DNA of 41,606 nucleotides from assembly GCA_001897375.1 (NCBI GenBank), contig MKSU01000029.1, forward strand, positions 1-41,606, in the 5' to 3' direction. The notes beneath the pieces are model-generated. The model was not told where the DNA came from. It searched no databases and worked only from the letters and a program-made list of their open reading frames with translations. Position numbers and translations under genes: made by a program. Below are positions 1 through 7,097 of this stretch, piece by piece (the stretch's first letter is position 1; every line of letters begins with the position of its first letter). This DNA is from Sphingomonas sp. 67-36. Lineage in GTDB: Bacteria > Pseudomonadota > Alphaproteobacteria > Sphingomonadales > Sphingomonadaceae.

Positions 1-2
1 TG

Positions 3-407
3 CGGTTCGGCGGGGGGATCAGGGCTGACTCCATGAGCAGCACCAATCCTACCCGACTGACCGAGCATATGGGACCATGCGAGGCGACGTGCCCCGCCTC
101 GATCCTTGCGCTGCTCGGGCCAGCGGACCACCCTTATGCGCTCGACTGGCGACGACGCTGCTTCGTCTCGCTCCGCCGGCGCGCGCGCCCGCTCGATACC
201 GGCATGCGGATTCGCTTTCCCGAGCCGATGACGTTCACCGACGGCCATGTCGGTCAGGAGTTCGTCGTCGAGCGAACCGGCAACACGATCCGCTTGCGGG
301 ACGCAGGGACGGGTGGGCGTTACCGGGTCGCCGGCCTACGCGAGCGTCGTTGGATGCCCGTGCTGCGGACCATTGTCCATTCGGTAGCATTCACCCCGCG
401 ACCGTGA
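3..407 (+). CDS. DUF6927 domain protein, C-terminal part (5' end outside or lost)
   Basis: Only the C-terminal half of a DUF6927-type protein is present. The landmarks are MGPCEATCPASIL, then RIRFPEPMTFTDGH, GQEFVVER and a GGRYRV tail. The frame is open to the left edge of the window, with a possible ATG at 33. Members of this family, as I recall them, carry an N-terminal region of about 100 residues that is missing here, so the gene either begins left of the window or was truncated. Function is unknown. A second, shorter copy of the tail lies near 2677-2775. Family assignment is from memory of conserved motifs; start uncertain. Confidence 0.6.
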   Translation, partial: RFGGGIRADSMSSTNPTRLTEHMGPCEATCPASILALLGPADHPYALDWRRRCFVSLRRRARPLDTGMRIRFPEPMTFTDGHVGQEFVVERTGNTIRLRDAGTGGRYRVAGLRERRWMPVLRTIVHSVAFTPRP

Positions 408-420
408 GGCGAGGGCAAAC

Positions 421-858
421 TCAAGTCGCCGACACTCTGCTTATCCTGACTTTTTTATCGGCCCGGCGCCGCGTCTGGATCAACGCCGTCTCCATACTGT
501 GCTGAAAATTCCGGCATTCTGAGTGACTGACCGCCGGACACGCGGCGGCACGTCTCAGCTCGTCGCGCATGGCTGCCAGCCTCCTTATCCTCGCGTCCAA
601 CTCGTCGGCTTTTGCGGCGAGGACTTGCCGATCAAGGGATATCTCACCGCCGCGCCCGATGAATGCTGCAATCTCGATAAGGGAAAAGCCGACATCACGA
701 CCCAACGCGATAAGCGCCAGTCGTCTGAGCACGGCAGGCTCGAACATGCGGCGTAGGCCGCGCCTGCCGACTGACACGATTAGGCCGCGGTCTTCGTAAT
801 AGCGAAGAGTTGAGGCCGGAAAGCCCGATTGCCGAGCTACCTCAGCAATGTCCATCAT
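421..858 (-). CDS. MerR-family transcriptional regulator
   Basis: The N-terminus is a MerR winged helix-turn-helix (MDIAEVARQSGFPASTLRYYE), followed by the MerR wing (RGLRRMF) and a long helix suited to the dimerisation coiled coil. The effector region holds two cysteines (CPAVSHSEC) and not the CX2CXCX5C iron-sulfur motif of SoxR. It is divergent from a membrane methyltransferase gene; the shared interval holds an inverted repeat that spaces a -35 box in MerR fashion, so it probably controls itself and that neighbour. The start is ATG at 858; ATG 855 or GTG 864 are possible. The ligand is not known. Confidence 0.88.
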   Translation of the reverse strand: MMDIAEVARQSGFPASTLRYYEDRGLIVSVGRRGLRRMFEPAVLRRLALIALGRDVGFSLIEIAAFIGRGGEISLDRQVLAAKADELDARIRRLAAMRDELRRAAACPAVSHSECRNFQHSMETALIQTRRRADKKVRISRVSAT

Positions 859-864
859 CACCAC

Positions 865-888
865 TTGACCTCAAGTTGACTTGAAGTG
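865..888 (+). promoter_or_regulatory. MerR/SoxR-like operator and promoter
   Basis: TTGACC (865-870) is a good -35 box. It is followed by the near-perfect dyad CCTCAAGT/ACTTGAAG (869-886) in the long spacer typical of MerR-controlled promoters. The dyad closely resembles the SoxR box of soxS. A weak -10 (CAAGGT, 890-895) sits about 19 bp from the -35. It drives the plus-strand methyltransferase gene and lies just in front of the divergent merR gene. Confidence 0.7.
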
Positions 889-936
889 GCAAGGTGCTCG
901 CTGTGGGCTTCAGGGGCAAGTGGAGGTAAGAGCGCT

Positions 937-1431
937 GTGACCATCGAAATCCAATCGACCGATCTTGATACGGCGGAAATCAAAATACGACCGCCCCTCC
1001 TGTTCGCTGCCGCACTGGCGCTTGGCGTCGTGCTGGATCACTTGCTTCCTTTGCCGATCGGCATCTCTCGAAGCGACGGATTGGTCCACAAGCTCGCTCC
1101 CGCAATAATTATCCTGCTAGGTGTTGCTGTAGCCGTCGCAGGTATCCGCAATTTCTCGCGCGCGGGCACGCCGGTACCCGGCAACCGGCCGGTTCGGTCT
1201 GTTGTCACGACGGGGATACACGGCTGGAGCCGCAATCCCATTTATGTCGGAATGATCCTGCTCTATATAGGCATCGGGATCGCGGTGCGGAGCCCTTGGG
1301 TTCTCGGGCTTGCGTTATTCATCATCATCTTGCTGCGTTACGCCGTCATCGCTCGCGAGGAGCGCTACTTGGAACGACGTTTCGGCGACGCCTACCGTGA
1401 CTACAAGCAACGTGTCCGGCGCTGGTTTTAG
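937..1431 (+). CDS. isoprenylcysteine carboxyl methyltransferase-like membrane protein
   Basis: This 164-residue integral membrane protein belongs to the ICMT/PEMT-like group of bacterial methyltransferases. It has two N-terminal hydrophobic segments, then GIHGWSRNPIYVGM, which matches the RNP.Y.G cofactor-binding motif, further hydrophobic helices, and the C-terminal EERYLERRFGDAYRDY signature. The GTG start is chosen because GGAGG sits 10 bases upstream; an upstream GTG at 886 falls inside the operator. The MerR gene across the operator is its likely regulator. The natural substrate is unknown in bacterial members. Confidence 0.85.
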   Translation: MTIEIQSTDLDTAEIKIRPPLLFAAALALGVVLDHLLPLPIGISRSDGLVHKLAPAIIILLGVAVAVAGIRNFSRAGTPVPGNRPVRSVVTTGIHGWSRNPIYVGMILLYIGIGIAVRSPWVLGLALFIIILLRYAVIAREERYLERRFGDAYRDYKQRVRRWF

Positions 1432-1580
1432 GTTCTCACAGGCCGAGTCTAGCCTTCGTGTTCAACCGGTAGCGTTGCCGCCGCGGCCGTAAGGCCAGCG
1501 CGGAGCTCGGACTCCGTCGCCCTCTTTGAGAACATCGTTCAGTCGGAGTAGAAGATGCCGCGACAGCGGGATGATAGGTT

Positions 1581-2324
1581 GTGAGCGCTTCACTCTACGA
1601 TCCGATAAACTGTTACAAGCCGGTGGCAGAAAACATCGGCATCGTGGATGGCCCGTTCGAGTATTTCACGGTCGCAGGCATTCGAATGCCGATGCCGTTT
1701 ACCACTCGTATGACCGTTGTTCGGATTGCCAATGGTGATCTGGTTTTGCACTCGCCTATCGCATTCGATGAGCGGCTGGCGGCTGAGCTTCGGAAGATGG
1801 GCACCGTCCGGCACCTGATTTCGCCAAATCAATGGCATTATGCGCATATCGGGGAGTGGCAGGTGGCGTTTCCTGACGCGCTTGCGTGGGCGTCGCCTGG
1901 AGTCCGCCGACGGGCGCATGCCCGGAAAATCGTGGTCAGATTCGACCGCGATCTACAGCCGGCACCACCCGACGAGTGGCGAACCGAGATCGATCAGACG
2001 CTCATTCCAAGTGGCATTTTCAGCGAGTTCGTTTTCTTCCACGAGATGTCCCGAACGCTCATCCTCACTGACACGATCATGAACATGGACTTGCACAAGC
2101 TGGACGAGCCATGGCGCAGCGCCACCAGGCTCGCTGGCATGTACCATCCGCATGGCCAGCTCTTCTTCGGCGTGCGGATTTCGCTGCTATTTCGCTACGC
2201 TAGAGCCAAGGCCGCTTTCCAAAAGATCCGCTCGTGGCAGCCCCAGCGCATCCTGCTCAGTCACGGTCGATGCTTCGAGGCGAAGGGCGAGGAGGTCACG
2301 CAGCGGGTGTTCGGTCGGGAGTGA
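1581..2324 (+). CDS. DUF4336 domain protein (metallo-beta-lactamase-like fold)
   Basis: The 247-residue protein resembles the DUF4336 family. It has VRHLISPNQWHYAHIGEW in the place where metallo-hydrolases carry an HxHxDH loop, then FFHEMSRTLILTDTIMNM and a late ILLSHGR strand. This suggests a beta-lactamase-like fold with incomplete metal ligands. Its role is unknown. GTG at 1581 is taken as the start; the ribosome-binding site is weak. It stands alone between the methyltransferase gene and the first copy of the duplicated segment. Confidence 0.7.
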   Translation: MSASLYDPINCYKPVAENIGIVDGPFEYFTVAGIRMPMPFTTRMTVVRIANGDLVLHSPIAFDERLAAELRKMGTVRHLISPNQWHYAHIGEWQVAFPDALAWASPGVRRRAHARKIVVRFDRDLQPAPPDEWRTEIDQTLIPSGIFSEFVFFHEMSRTLILTDTIMNMDLHKLDEPWRSATRLAGMYHPHGQLFFGVRISLLFRYARAKAAFQKIRSWQPQRILLSHGRCFEAKGEEVTQRVFGRE

Positions 2325-2402
2325 AAACTGCGCCGCCCCAGCGTCGATGCTGCTCCGAGGCCTTTCTCCGGTGCGCGCAGCATCGACACGGGGCTAACCA
2401 GA

Positions 2403-2667
2403 ACCAGCAAAGAGGTCGTCATGTCCGATGATGCCGCGCCGATCGACGCGGCGCGACGCGCGCGTTTGTGCAACCGACGAGATGCCGACCGGGTCGCCGA
2501 GCAGCTTTGCCAGACAACTCTCCGCCGCATGGCCGTCGTCCGCACCACATCGCGGCTCCAGCCCTACCGGGTCGTTGATGGTCCGACCGCCGACGACGGG
2601 GCAGTCGAAATGGAGGTCATCGTCCTTTGACCGCCGCGCCTCACGAGGTCAGACCGGCGTCCAGAAA
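2403..2667. repeat. 265-bp duplicated segment, copy 1
   Basis: This segment aligns without gaps to 3802-4066, with scattered substitutions. It contains a ribosome-binding region, a 69-codon gene and the last nine codons (ending FLDAGLTS) of a convergent gene whose intact version is at 4040-4525. Homology stops abruptly at 2667, where DUF6927-tail sequence begins. Confidence 0.9.
2421..2630 (+). CDS. small protein of unknown function, copy 1
   Basis: The 69-residue product starts MSDDAAPIDAARRARLC and ends VEMEVIVL. AGAGG lies about 6 bases ahead of the ATG. A second copy at 3820-4029 encodes a protein of the same length with about ten substitutions; many nucleotide differences are silent, so both copies appear to have been under protein-level selection. 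No family is recognised. The opposite-strand reading frame across the same bases looks like a shadow. Confidence 0.65.
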   Translation: MSDDAAPIDAARRARLCNRRDADRVAEQLCQTTLRRMAVVRTTSRLQPYRVVDGPTADDGAVEMEVIVL

Positions 2668-2676
2668 GACGCTGGG

Positions 2677-2775
2677 AGGGCTGGGCGCTACCGGATTTCT
2701 GGCCTGCGCGAGCGCCGTTGGATGTCTGTGCGGCAGACGATCGTGCACCCGGTGGTCTTTACGCCGCGAATTCGA
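2677..2775 (+). pseudogene. DUF6927 C-terminal remnant
   Basis: In one frame the sequence reads RYRISGLRERRWMSV...TIVHPVVFTPR, closely matching the end of the DUF6927 gene at the left edge of the window (RYRVAGLRERRWMPV...TIVHSVAFTPR). No start and no upstream DUF6927 domain are attached. It directly follows the end of duplicated segment copy 1, so it marks a recombination junction. Confidence 0.75.
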
Positions 2776-2873
2776 TCCCCGAGGGACAGGCATGGTAGCC
2801 ATCACCCCACGGCGGCTACTAGTTTGGTTGGGGCGGGGCGCCCGAGAACGGTCGCCTCTACCTCTACCGCTGG

Positions 2874-3443
2874 TTACGCAGTCAGGTGCTGGAACAAGAT
2901 CGATCCACCGATTGCTACTAGTGCAAGGCCGCCGAGTAGGCCGGCATAACGTCCAAGATACGGCCCCATATGTTTGCCAAGCATGACTCCGCCCGTGGCG
3001 ACGATTGTGGTGATGCCGCCGATAATGAGGCAGGCGATCCAGACATTCACATCCATGAGCGCGAGCGAAATGCCGACTGCCGCCGCATCAATGCTGGTAG
3101 CGATGGCGGTTGCTGCCAAGCGCCAATAGTTCACCTTCGGGGTCGGCTGAGCAGGCAGCTCATCCTTAATTACGGCGGCCTCGCGAACCATATAAGTACC
3201 GACCGCTAAAAGCAGGCCGAACGCTACCCAATGATCGTAATCAGCAATCCAGTCGTTGAGTAAATAGCCGAGAAAATAGCCAATCGCCGGTGTGATCGCT
3301 TCAAAGAAGCCAAAGACCATCCCGACGCGCAAAGCCTCCCTCCACCGGCTCTTTTGGTCTACGGCGCCTCTGCCAAGCGATGCAGCGAATGCATCAACGG
3401 ACAGGCTCGCGCCCAAAGCGCCAAGCGTCAAAATCCCAGCCAT
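2874..3443 (-). CDS. mntP: MntP-type manganese efflux pump
   Basis: The 189-residue protein matches the length of E. coli MntP. It has six hydrophobic segments in two related halves, each with its conserved acidic motif: SLSVDAFAASLGRG in the first helix and ATSIDAAAVGIS in the fourth. MntP exports Mn2+ across the inner membrane. The ATG at 3443 gives the standard N-terminus (MAGILTLGALGASLSVD); the frame is open further upstream but that part reads as leader RNA. A manganese riboswitch precedes it. The gene sits in the block between two copies of the 265-bp duplication. Confidence 0.93.
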   Translation of the reverse strand: MAGILTLGALGASLSVDAFAASLGRGAVDQKSRWREALRVGMVFGFFEAITPAIGYFLGYLLNDWIADYDHWVAFGLLLAVGTYMVREAAVIKDELPAQPTPKVNYWRLAATAIATSIDAAAVGISLALMDVNVWIACLIIGGITTIVATGGVMLGKHMGPYLGRYAGLLGGLALVAIGGSILFQHLTA

Positions 3444-3514
3444 GCTGTTCAAACTCGGGGCCAACAACCAACAAACGCACACATCCCCGGCCACACATAG
3501 GGACAGCGCGTCGT

Positions 3515-3625
3515 TGGTCTTGCTGAGCAAACGCTCGTTTGCTGCCACCGCCACGACCCCGAAAGATCAAGCGTGTTGACGATGGCCCCGCTAGAAGCGG
3601 GTAGCTACTCCCCAAGAGCGAAGCC
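3515..3625 (-). ncRNA. yybP-ykoY manganese riboswitch
   Basis: Read on the minus strand, the leader of mntP contains the hallmark TTGGGGAGTAGC (about 3615-3604), a GC-rich hairpin (3600-3583) and the conserved GTCAACACG (3580-3572), followed by a second GC-rich arm. The same elements occur in the E. coli mntP leader. Short complementary TCTTG and CAAGA sequences could close the element. Mn2+ binding would be expected to raise mntP expression. The 3' boundary is approximate. Confidence 0.82.
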
Positions 3626-3801
3626 ACGACTTAGTGTGTTGCCGTAATCGGATCAACCCCGCCGGATTTCCAATTTCTCAGAGTGGTGCCATTGAGGGTA
3701 AGTACCCCAACAGCGGCGTGATCGCGTGGCACCCCGAATAATTGGTTGTTCGAGCAGCGTTCGCTGCCAACCTATGGAGCGTGGACGCCGATGTGACTTG
3801 T

Positions 3802-4066
3802 ACCAGCAAAGAGGTCGTCATGTCTGATGATGCCGAGCCGATCGACGCCGCGCGCCGCGCGCGTCTGTGCAACCGACAAAATGCCGACCGGGTCGCCGAG
3901 CAGCTCTGCCAGGCAACCCTCCGCCGCGTCGCCGTGGGCCGCACCACGTCGCGGCTCCAGCCCTATCGGGTCGTCGATGGCCCGACCGCCGAGGACGGGA
4001 CGGTCGAGATGGAGGTCGTCGTCCTTTGACCGCCGCACCTCACGAGGTCAGGTCGGCGTCCAGAAA
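3802..4066. repeat. 265-bp duplicated segment, copy 2
   Basis: This is the partner of 2403-2667. Here the homology continues naturally into the complete convergent gene (4040-4525), so this copy looks like the parental arrangement. Confidence 0.9.
3820..4029 (+). CDS. small protein of unknown function, copy 2
   Basis: The 69-residue paralogue of the protein at 2421-2630 (MSDDAEPIDAARRARLC... VEMEVVVL) has the same AGAGG-ATG arrangement. It is convergent with the minus-strand gene that ends at 4040, 10 bases away. No domain is recognised. Confidence 0.65.
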   Translation: MSDDAEPIDAARRARLCNRQNADRVAEQLCQATLRRVAVGRTTSRLQPYRVVDGPTAEDGTVEMEVVVL

Positions 4067-4525
4067 CCAGGACGGCCCTTCCGTGAACTCCGCTGACGCA
4101 TCGACCAGCGGGCCATCGGGACATTCCGCAACATAGGGGTTCACCAACGGGATCGTCGGCTCCATCCGGCGGAACAGGCCAACCGCGGTCTGCGCGCGCG
4201 CCAGCGTCAGGCTCTCGAGCCATTCGAGATCCTCGAGCATTCGGACGACGCCGCGGCCCGCCAGGCAGAAATAGAGGCAGCGCTGGAAATCATCGCATGG
4301 CGTGGCGAGGATGCCCGCCAAGCGCTTCTTGCCATCCGGCTCACAGGCGTGAACCCAGTCGATCGCCTCGCGAAGCTCCCGCGTCGCGTAATAGGCGTCC
4401 TCGGGCGCGACGCCGATCGCCGCGTTGGCGATCATCCGCCGCGTCGGCGAAATCCGCTCATCGGTGCCCGCATCACGCAGCGTGATGTCGAGGTCGAATG
4501 TTCCAACATGATCGATCGTCGCCAT
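4040..4525 (-). CDS. conserved hypothetical protein
   Basis: The 161-residue soluble, acidic protein starts MATIDHVGTFDLDITLRDAG and contains three cysteines in CDDFQRCLYFC. ATG 4525 is preceded by AAGGGG at a good distance. It is the only minus-strand gene between the mntP block and 23 kb. Its last nine codons are duplicated at about 2643-2667. I recognise no family; it could belong to the same group of element-borne proteins as its neighbours. Confidence 0.6.
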   Translation of the reverse strand: MATIDHVGTFDLDITLRDAGTDERISPTRRMIANAAIGVAPEDAYYATRELREAIDWVHACEPDGKKRLAGILATPCDDFQRCLYFCLAGRGVVRMLEDLEWLESLTLARAQTAVGLFRRMEPTIPLVNPYVAECPDGPLVDASAEFTEGPSWFLDADLTS

Positions 4526-4663
4526 GATCCGATCCCCTTTCCGGCCGCAAACATAACAAGAACGCAGACCGACGCCAATCGCGCGCTCCATGTTCTGCGC
4601 GGCGGTCAGCAGGCCGAAGTCTACCGAAAGTCGGCCCGCGAGCTGTCGAGCCTGGCAGCCTCG

Positions 4664-4680
4664 AAGGGGAGGGGGAGGGG
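4664..4680 (+). repeat. purine tract GAAGGGGAGGGGGAGGGG
   Basis: This is one of eight G/A-only tracts that precede sub-operons in the cargo region. Here it lies 29 bp before the DUF7007 gene, separated from the real ribosome-binding site (GGGAGAG). Confidence 0.7.
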
Positions 4681-4708
4681 CTCCGGCGATCCAGCAGGGA
4701 GAGTTCGC

Positions 4709-5338
4709 ATGGCCATGTTCCCCTCAACGCCGCAGCCGCAGGACACGCCGTGGGGCGCGCCGCAAAGCGCCGATCAGCTCCTGCCCGGCATCTGGCTTGT
4801 CGAAACCGCCTCGCACGGCGGCTTGATGCTGTCGGCCGCGCGCCAGGGCGCGATGCCCGACGCGCTGCGCCGCGAGGACGGTATTTACGAGGAGGATTGC
4901 GACTGGGCGCTGCCGGTGCTCGGCTTCGAGGCCGAGTTCGCGCTGGCCGCTCGGACCCCGGCGGGCTGGGTGCAGCTCGCGCACGACACCGCCCGTATGT
5001 GGCATCCCGATGCGTATATGGCGTTTACCGGAACGACGCTCACGCCGTCGGACAGCTATGTCCTCAAGGAACGCGAGGCCTATCGCGAGCGCATCGGCAG
5101 GATCGTGGTCCGGAGTGCCTACGGATCCTGGGCGGACTGGGTGCCCGAGGGCAAGACCGGTGTCGTCGGAGCACCGCTCGAAGGCGTCAATCATCTGGCG
5201 CAGCCGCGCTATGGAGCGGCCACGTACCGCGGCCTGTGCGATGCCGCAGCCTACGACGCGCGCTCGCGCCCCGTGGCCTTCGACGAGCTCGGGGTCGAAC
5301 TGCTCGATGAGCCCAGCACCGTCGCACCGGCGGCGTGA
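4709..5338 (+). CDS. DUF7007-like protein
   Basis: The 209-residue protein begins MAMFPSTPQPQDTPWG and then has LLPGIWLVETASHGGLMLS and EEDCDWALPVLGF, which match my recollection of DUF7007 proteins. A tyrosine/aspartate-rich stretch with a SYGSWADWVPEGK-like region (SAYGSWADWVPEGK) follows. No enzymatic motif is evident. Its stop overlaps the ATG of the TGT-like gene (TGATG), so the two are translationally coupled. GGGAGAG lies just upstream of the chosen ATG. Confidence 0.65.
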   Translation: MAMFPSTPQPQDTPWGAPQSADQLLPGIWLVETASHGGLMLSAARQGAMPDALRREDGIYEEDCDWALPVLGFEAEFALAARTPAGWVQLAHDTARMWHPDAYMAFTGTTLTPSDSYVLKEREAYRERIGRIVVRSAYGSWADWVPEGKTGVVGAPLEGVNHLAQPRYGAATYRGLCDAAAYDARSRPVAFDELGVELLDEPSTVAPAA

Positions 5339-6345
5339 TGCCGATCGCCATCGTCGTCGGTCTGCCGCACCTGTCGGCGGGGCCGATCCTGTCGCGCGCG
5401 CTCGCGCTGCGGTGCCCGCTGCTCGTCTCGGCCAATGCGCTGTCGCGCTGGGCGATGCGGCGAGGTGTTCGCGAGTGGGCAGGGTGGCGACTGGCGCCGC
5501 TCGCCAACCTGCCCGAGCGCGCCGACTGCATGCTCGACAGCGGCGGCTTCACCGCGCACGTCACCTATCGCGGCTTTCCCTGGACGATCGCGCAATATCT
5601 CGATCTCGCCGCCGCGTATCCGTTCCGCCTGTTCGCCAGCCTCGACTACCCGGCCGAGCACGAGATCGCCGGCGACCGCGCGGCGGTGCGCGAGCGGATC
5701 TCGCGCACGATCGCGGCAAACCGCGAAACGCGGCGCCAGGCCGAGGACCGCGGCCTTGAAGATCGGCTCATGCCGGTGCTGCAGGGGCGCACACCCGAAG
5801 ACTTCGAACGCTGCGCCGACGCCCTGGCGTGGTCGATTGTGCCAGGGCGAACGATCGGCGTCGGTAGCATGTGCCGGCGCCAGACGCGCGGCCCCGACGG
5901 ACTCGTCGCGGTGCTCGAGCATCTTGATCGCGTGCTGCCTGCGCGAGTCCGGCTCCACGCGTTCGGCGTGAAAGGCGACGCGCTCCCTTATCTTCGGCAT
6001 CTCGAACACCGCGTCGTCAGCATCGACAGCCAGGCCTATGGAGTCGCCGCCCGCCGCGATGCGCACCGTCGCGGGGTGCCGAAGACCGATCGTGTCGTCG
6101 CCAGGCACATGACCCGCTGGGTCGAGGCGCAGACACGCGCTGCGACAGCGCGAGGCCAGCGGCTGCCGCCCTTCGCCGTGCCGACGCCCGATCCGATCAT
6201 CACCGTTCCCCGCGAGTCGGCGATCGCGCGGGCTCGCCAAGAGATCAACGATCTGATCGAGTCCGGCGATCTCGACCACGACGACATCGTCGAGAGCTGG
6301 ATCGAAGCCTGGGCGGCCGACCTGCCGCTCGAAGAGCACGACTGA
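5338..6345 (+). CDS. TGT/DpdA-like base-exchange enzyme (DUF7221-like)
   Basis: The 335-residue protein resembles the queuine tRNA-ribosyltransferase superfamily. MLDSGGF (Asp67) matches the active-site DSGG of TGT, SLDYPAE (Asp103) follows on the next strand, RTIGVGSMCRR (about 172-181) fits the base-binding glycine loop, and VVSIDSQAYG (Asp230) sits where the nucleophile is expected. The family swaps guanine for 7-deazaguanines; DpdA members act on DNA. No preQ0 synthesis genes are nearby, so any such substrate would come from the host. The C-terminal zinc site of tRNA TGT is not seen. A DNA target is inference. Confidence 0.72.
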   Translation: MPIAIVVGLPHLSAGPILSRALALRCPLLVSANALSRWAMRRGVREWAGWRLAPLANLPERADCMLDSGGFTAHVTYRGFPWTIAQYLDLAAAYPFRLFASLDYPAEHEIAGDRAAVRERISRTIAANRETRRQAEDRGLEDRLMPVLQGRTPEDFERCADALAWSIVPGRTIGVGSMCRRQTRGPDGLVAVLEHLDRVLPARVRLHAFGVKGDALPYLRHLEHRVVSIDSQAYGVAARRDAHRRGVPKTDRVVARHMTRWVEAQTRAATARGQRLPPFAVPTPDPIITVPRESAIARARQEINDLIESGDLDHDDIVESWIEAWAADLPLEEHD

Positions 6346-6346
6346 C

Positions 6347-6369
6347 AGAGGGAAGGGGGAGGGAGCGGG
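6347..6369 (+). repeat. purine-rich tract
   Basis: AGAGGGAAGGGGGAGGGAGC lies directly after the TGT-like gene and before the next gene. It belongs to the same recurrent G/A tract class as 4664-4680. Confidence 0.65.
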
Positions 6370-6410
6370 TGGGCGCGAGATGGCGCTCGCAGCGACAGGA
6401 ACCTGCGGCC

Positions 6411-7055
6411 ATGACCTACGATGTGGCATTCCGCCACCAGCAGGCGCTCGACCCGAGCGCGCTCTCGACGATCGGTGCTTCGCTTCACGCGATCGGCGCA
6501 GCCGTGAGGGACTGCCGCAACGCCGGGGTCGATGCCGAGACCGACCCTGCCGTCGTGCTGTTCGTGCGGCATCTCGCGCGCCTAACCGAAGGCCAGCCCG
6601 ATACCATGGTGCTTCGCCGGGCGTGCATGGACCGCATCGCCGCGTTGCGGCGCTTTCCGGCGCTGCAGGTGCTGGCGATCCGCGGCGTCGCCCACGACGA
6701 ACCTGCGAAAGCGCGGTTCCACGCCGATGGGCGCGCGGCAATGCGCCGCCTCGCCGAGGCACTTGGCCTCGATCCGTCGCGCTACGACATCCGGTCGAAT
6801 CGTGCCGGCCCCGCCGTCTCGGGCGAGATCACGCTCCATGGCGAGGAACTGTGGGTGCAGCTCAGCCTCGGCGCGATGGGGCCGGACAACGAGGTCTGCT
6901 ACCGGCGTGTGCGCGATCGCCACGACCATTGCGGCGAGCGCAACCATTGGGCCTCGGTCCGCGCGCTGCTCGCCCCCGACCGCTTCGCCGCGACGCTGCG
7001 CAGGGACCTCGGCCTCTCGTCGGCGGCGACCGAGCCGGTCCATCTCTTCGCGTGA
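6411..7055 (+). CDS. conserved hypothetical protein
   Basis: The 214-residue soluble protein starts MTYDVAFRHQQALDPSAL. A helical N-terminal half contains repeated arginine-rich helices. A C-terminal part reads VSGEITLHGEELWVQLSLG and then RRVRDRHDHCGERNHWASV, a Cys/His/Asp-rich loop that could bind metal. AGGA lies about 12 bases before the ATG. It sits between the TGT-like and PP-loop genes and reads in the same direction. I do not recognise a named family. Confidence 0.6.
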   Translation: MTYDVAFRHQQALDPSALSTIGASLHAIGAAVRDCRNAGVDAETDPAVVLFVRHLARLTEGQPDTMVLRRACMDRIAALRRFPALQVLAIRGVAHDEPAKARFHADGRAAMRRLAEALGLDPSRYDIRSNRAGPAVSGEITLHGEELWVQLSLGAMGPDNEVCYRRVRDRHDHCGERNHWASVRALLAPDRFAATLRRDLGLSSAATEPVHLFA

Positions 7056-7097
7056 CGCGCTCGCCGCGCGGCGCGCCATCTTCACGGAGTTCCTGCC

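Noticed and set aside
5251-6762. 503-codon minus-strand reading frame opposite the TGT-like gene
   Set aside because: Arginine- and proline-rich shadow of a GC-rich plus-strand gene with recognisable motifs; no start context or family signature.
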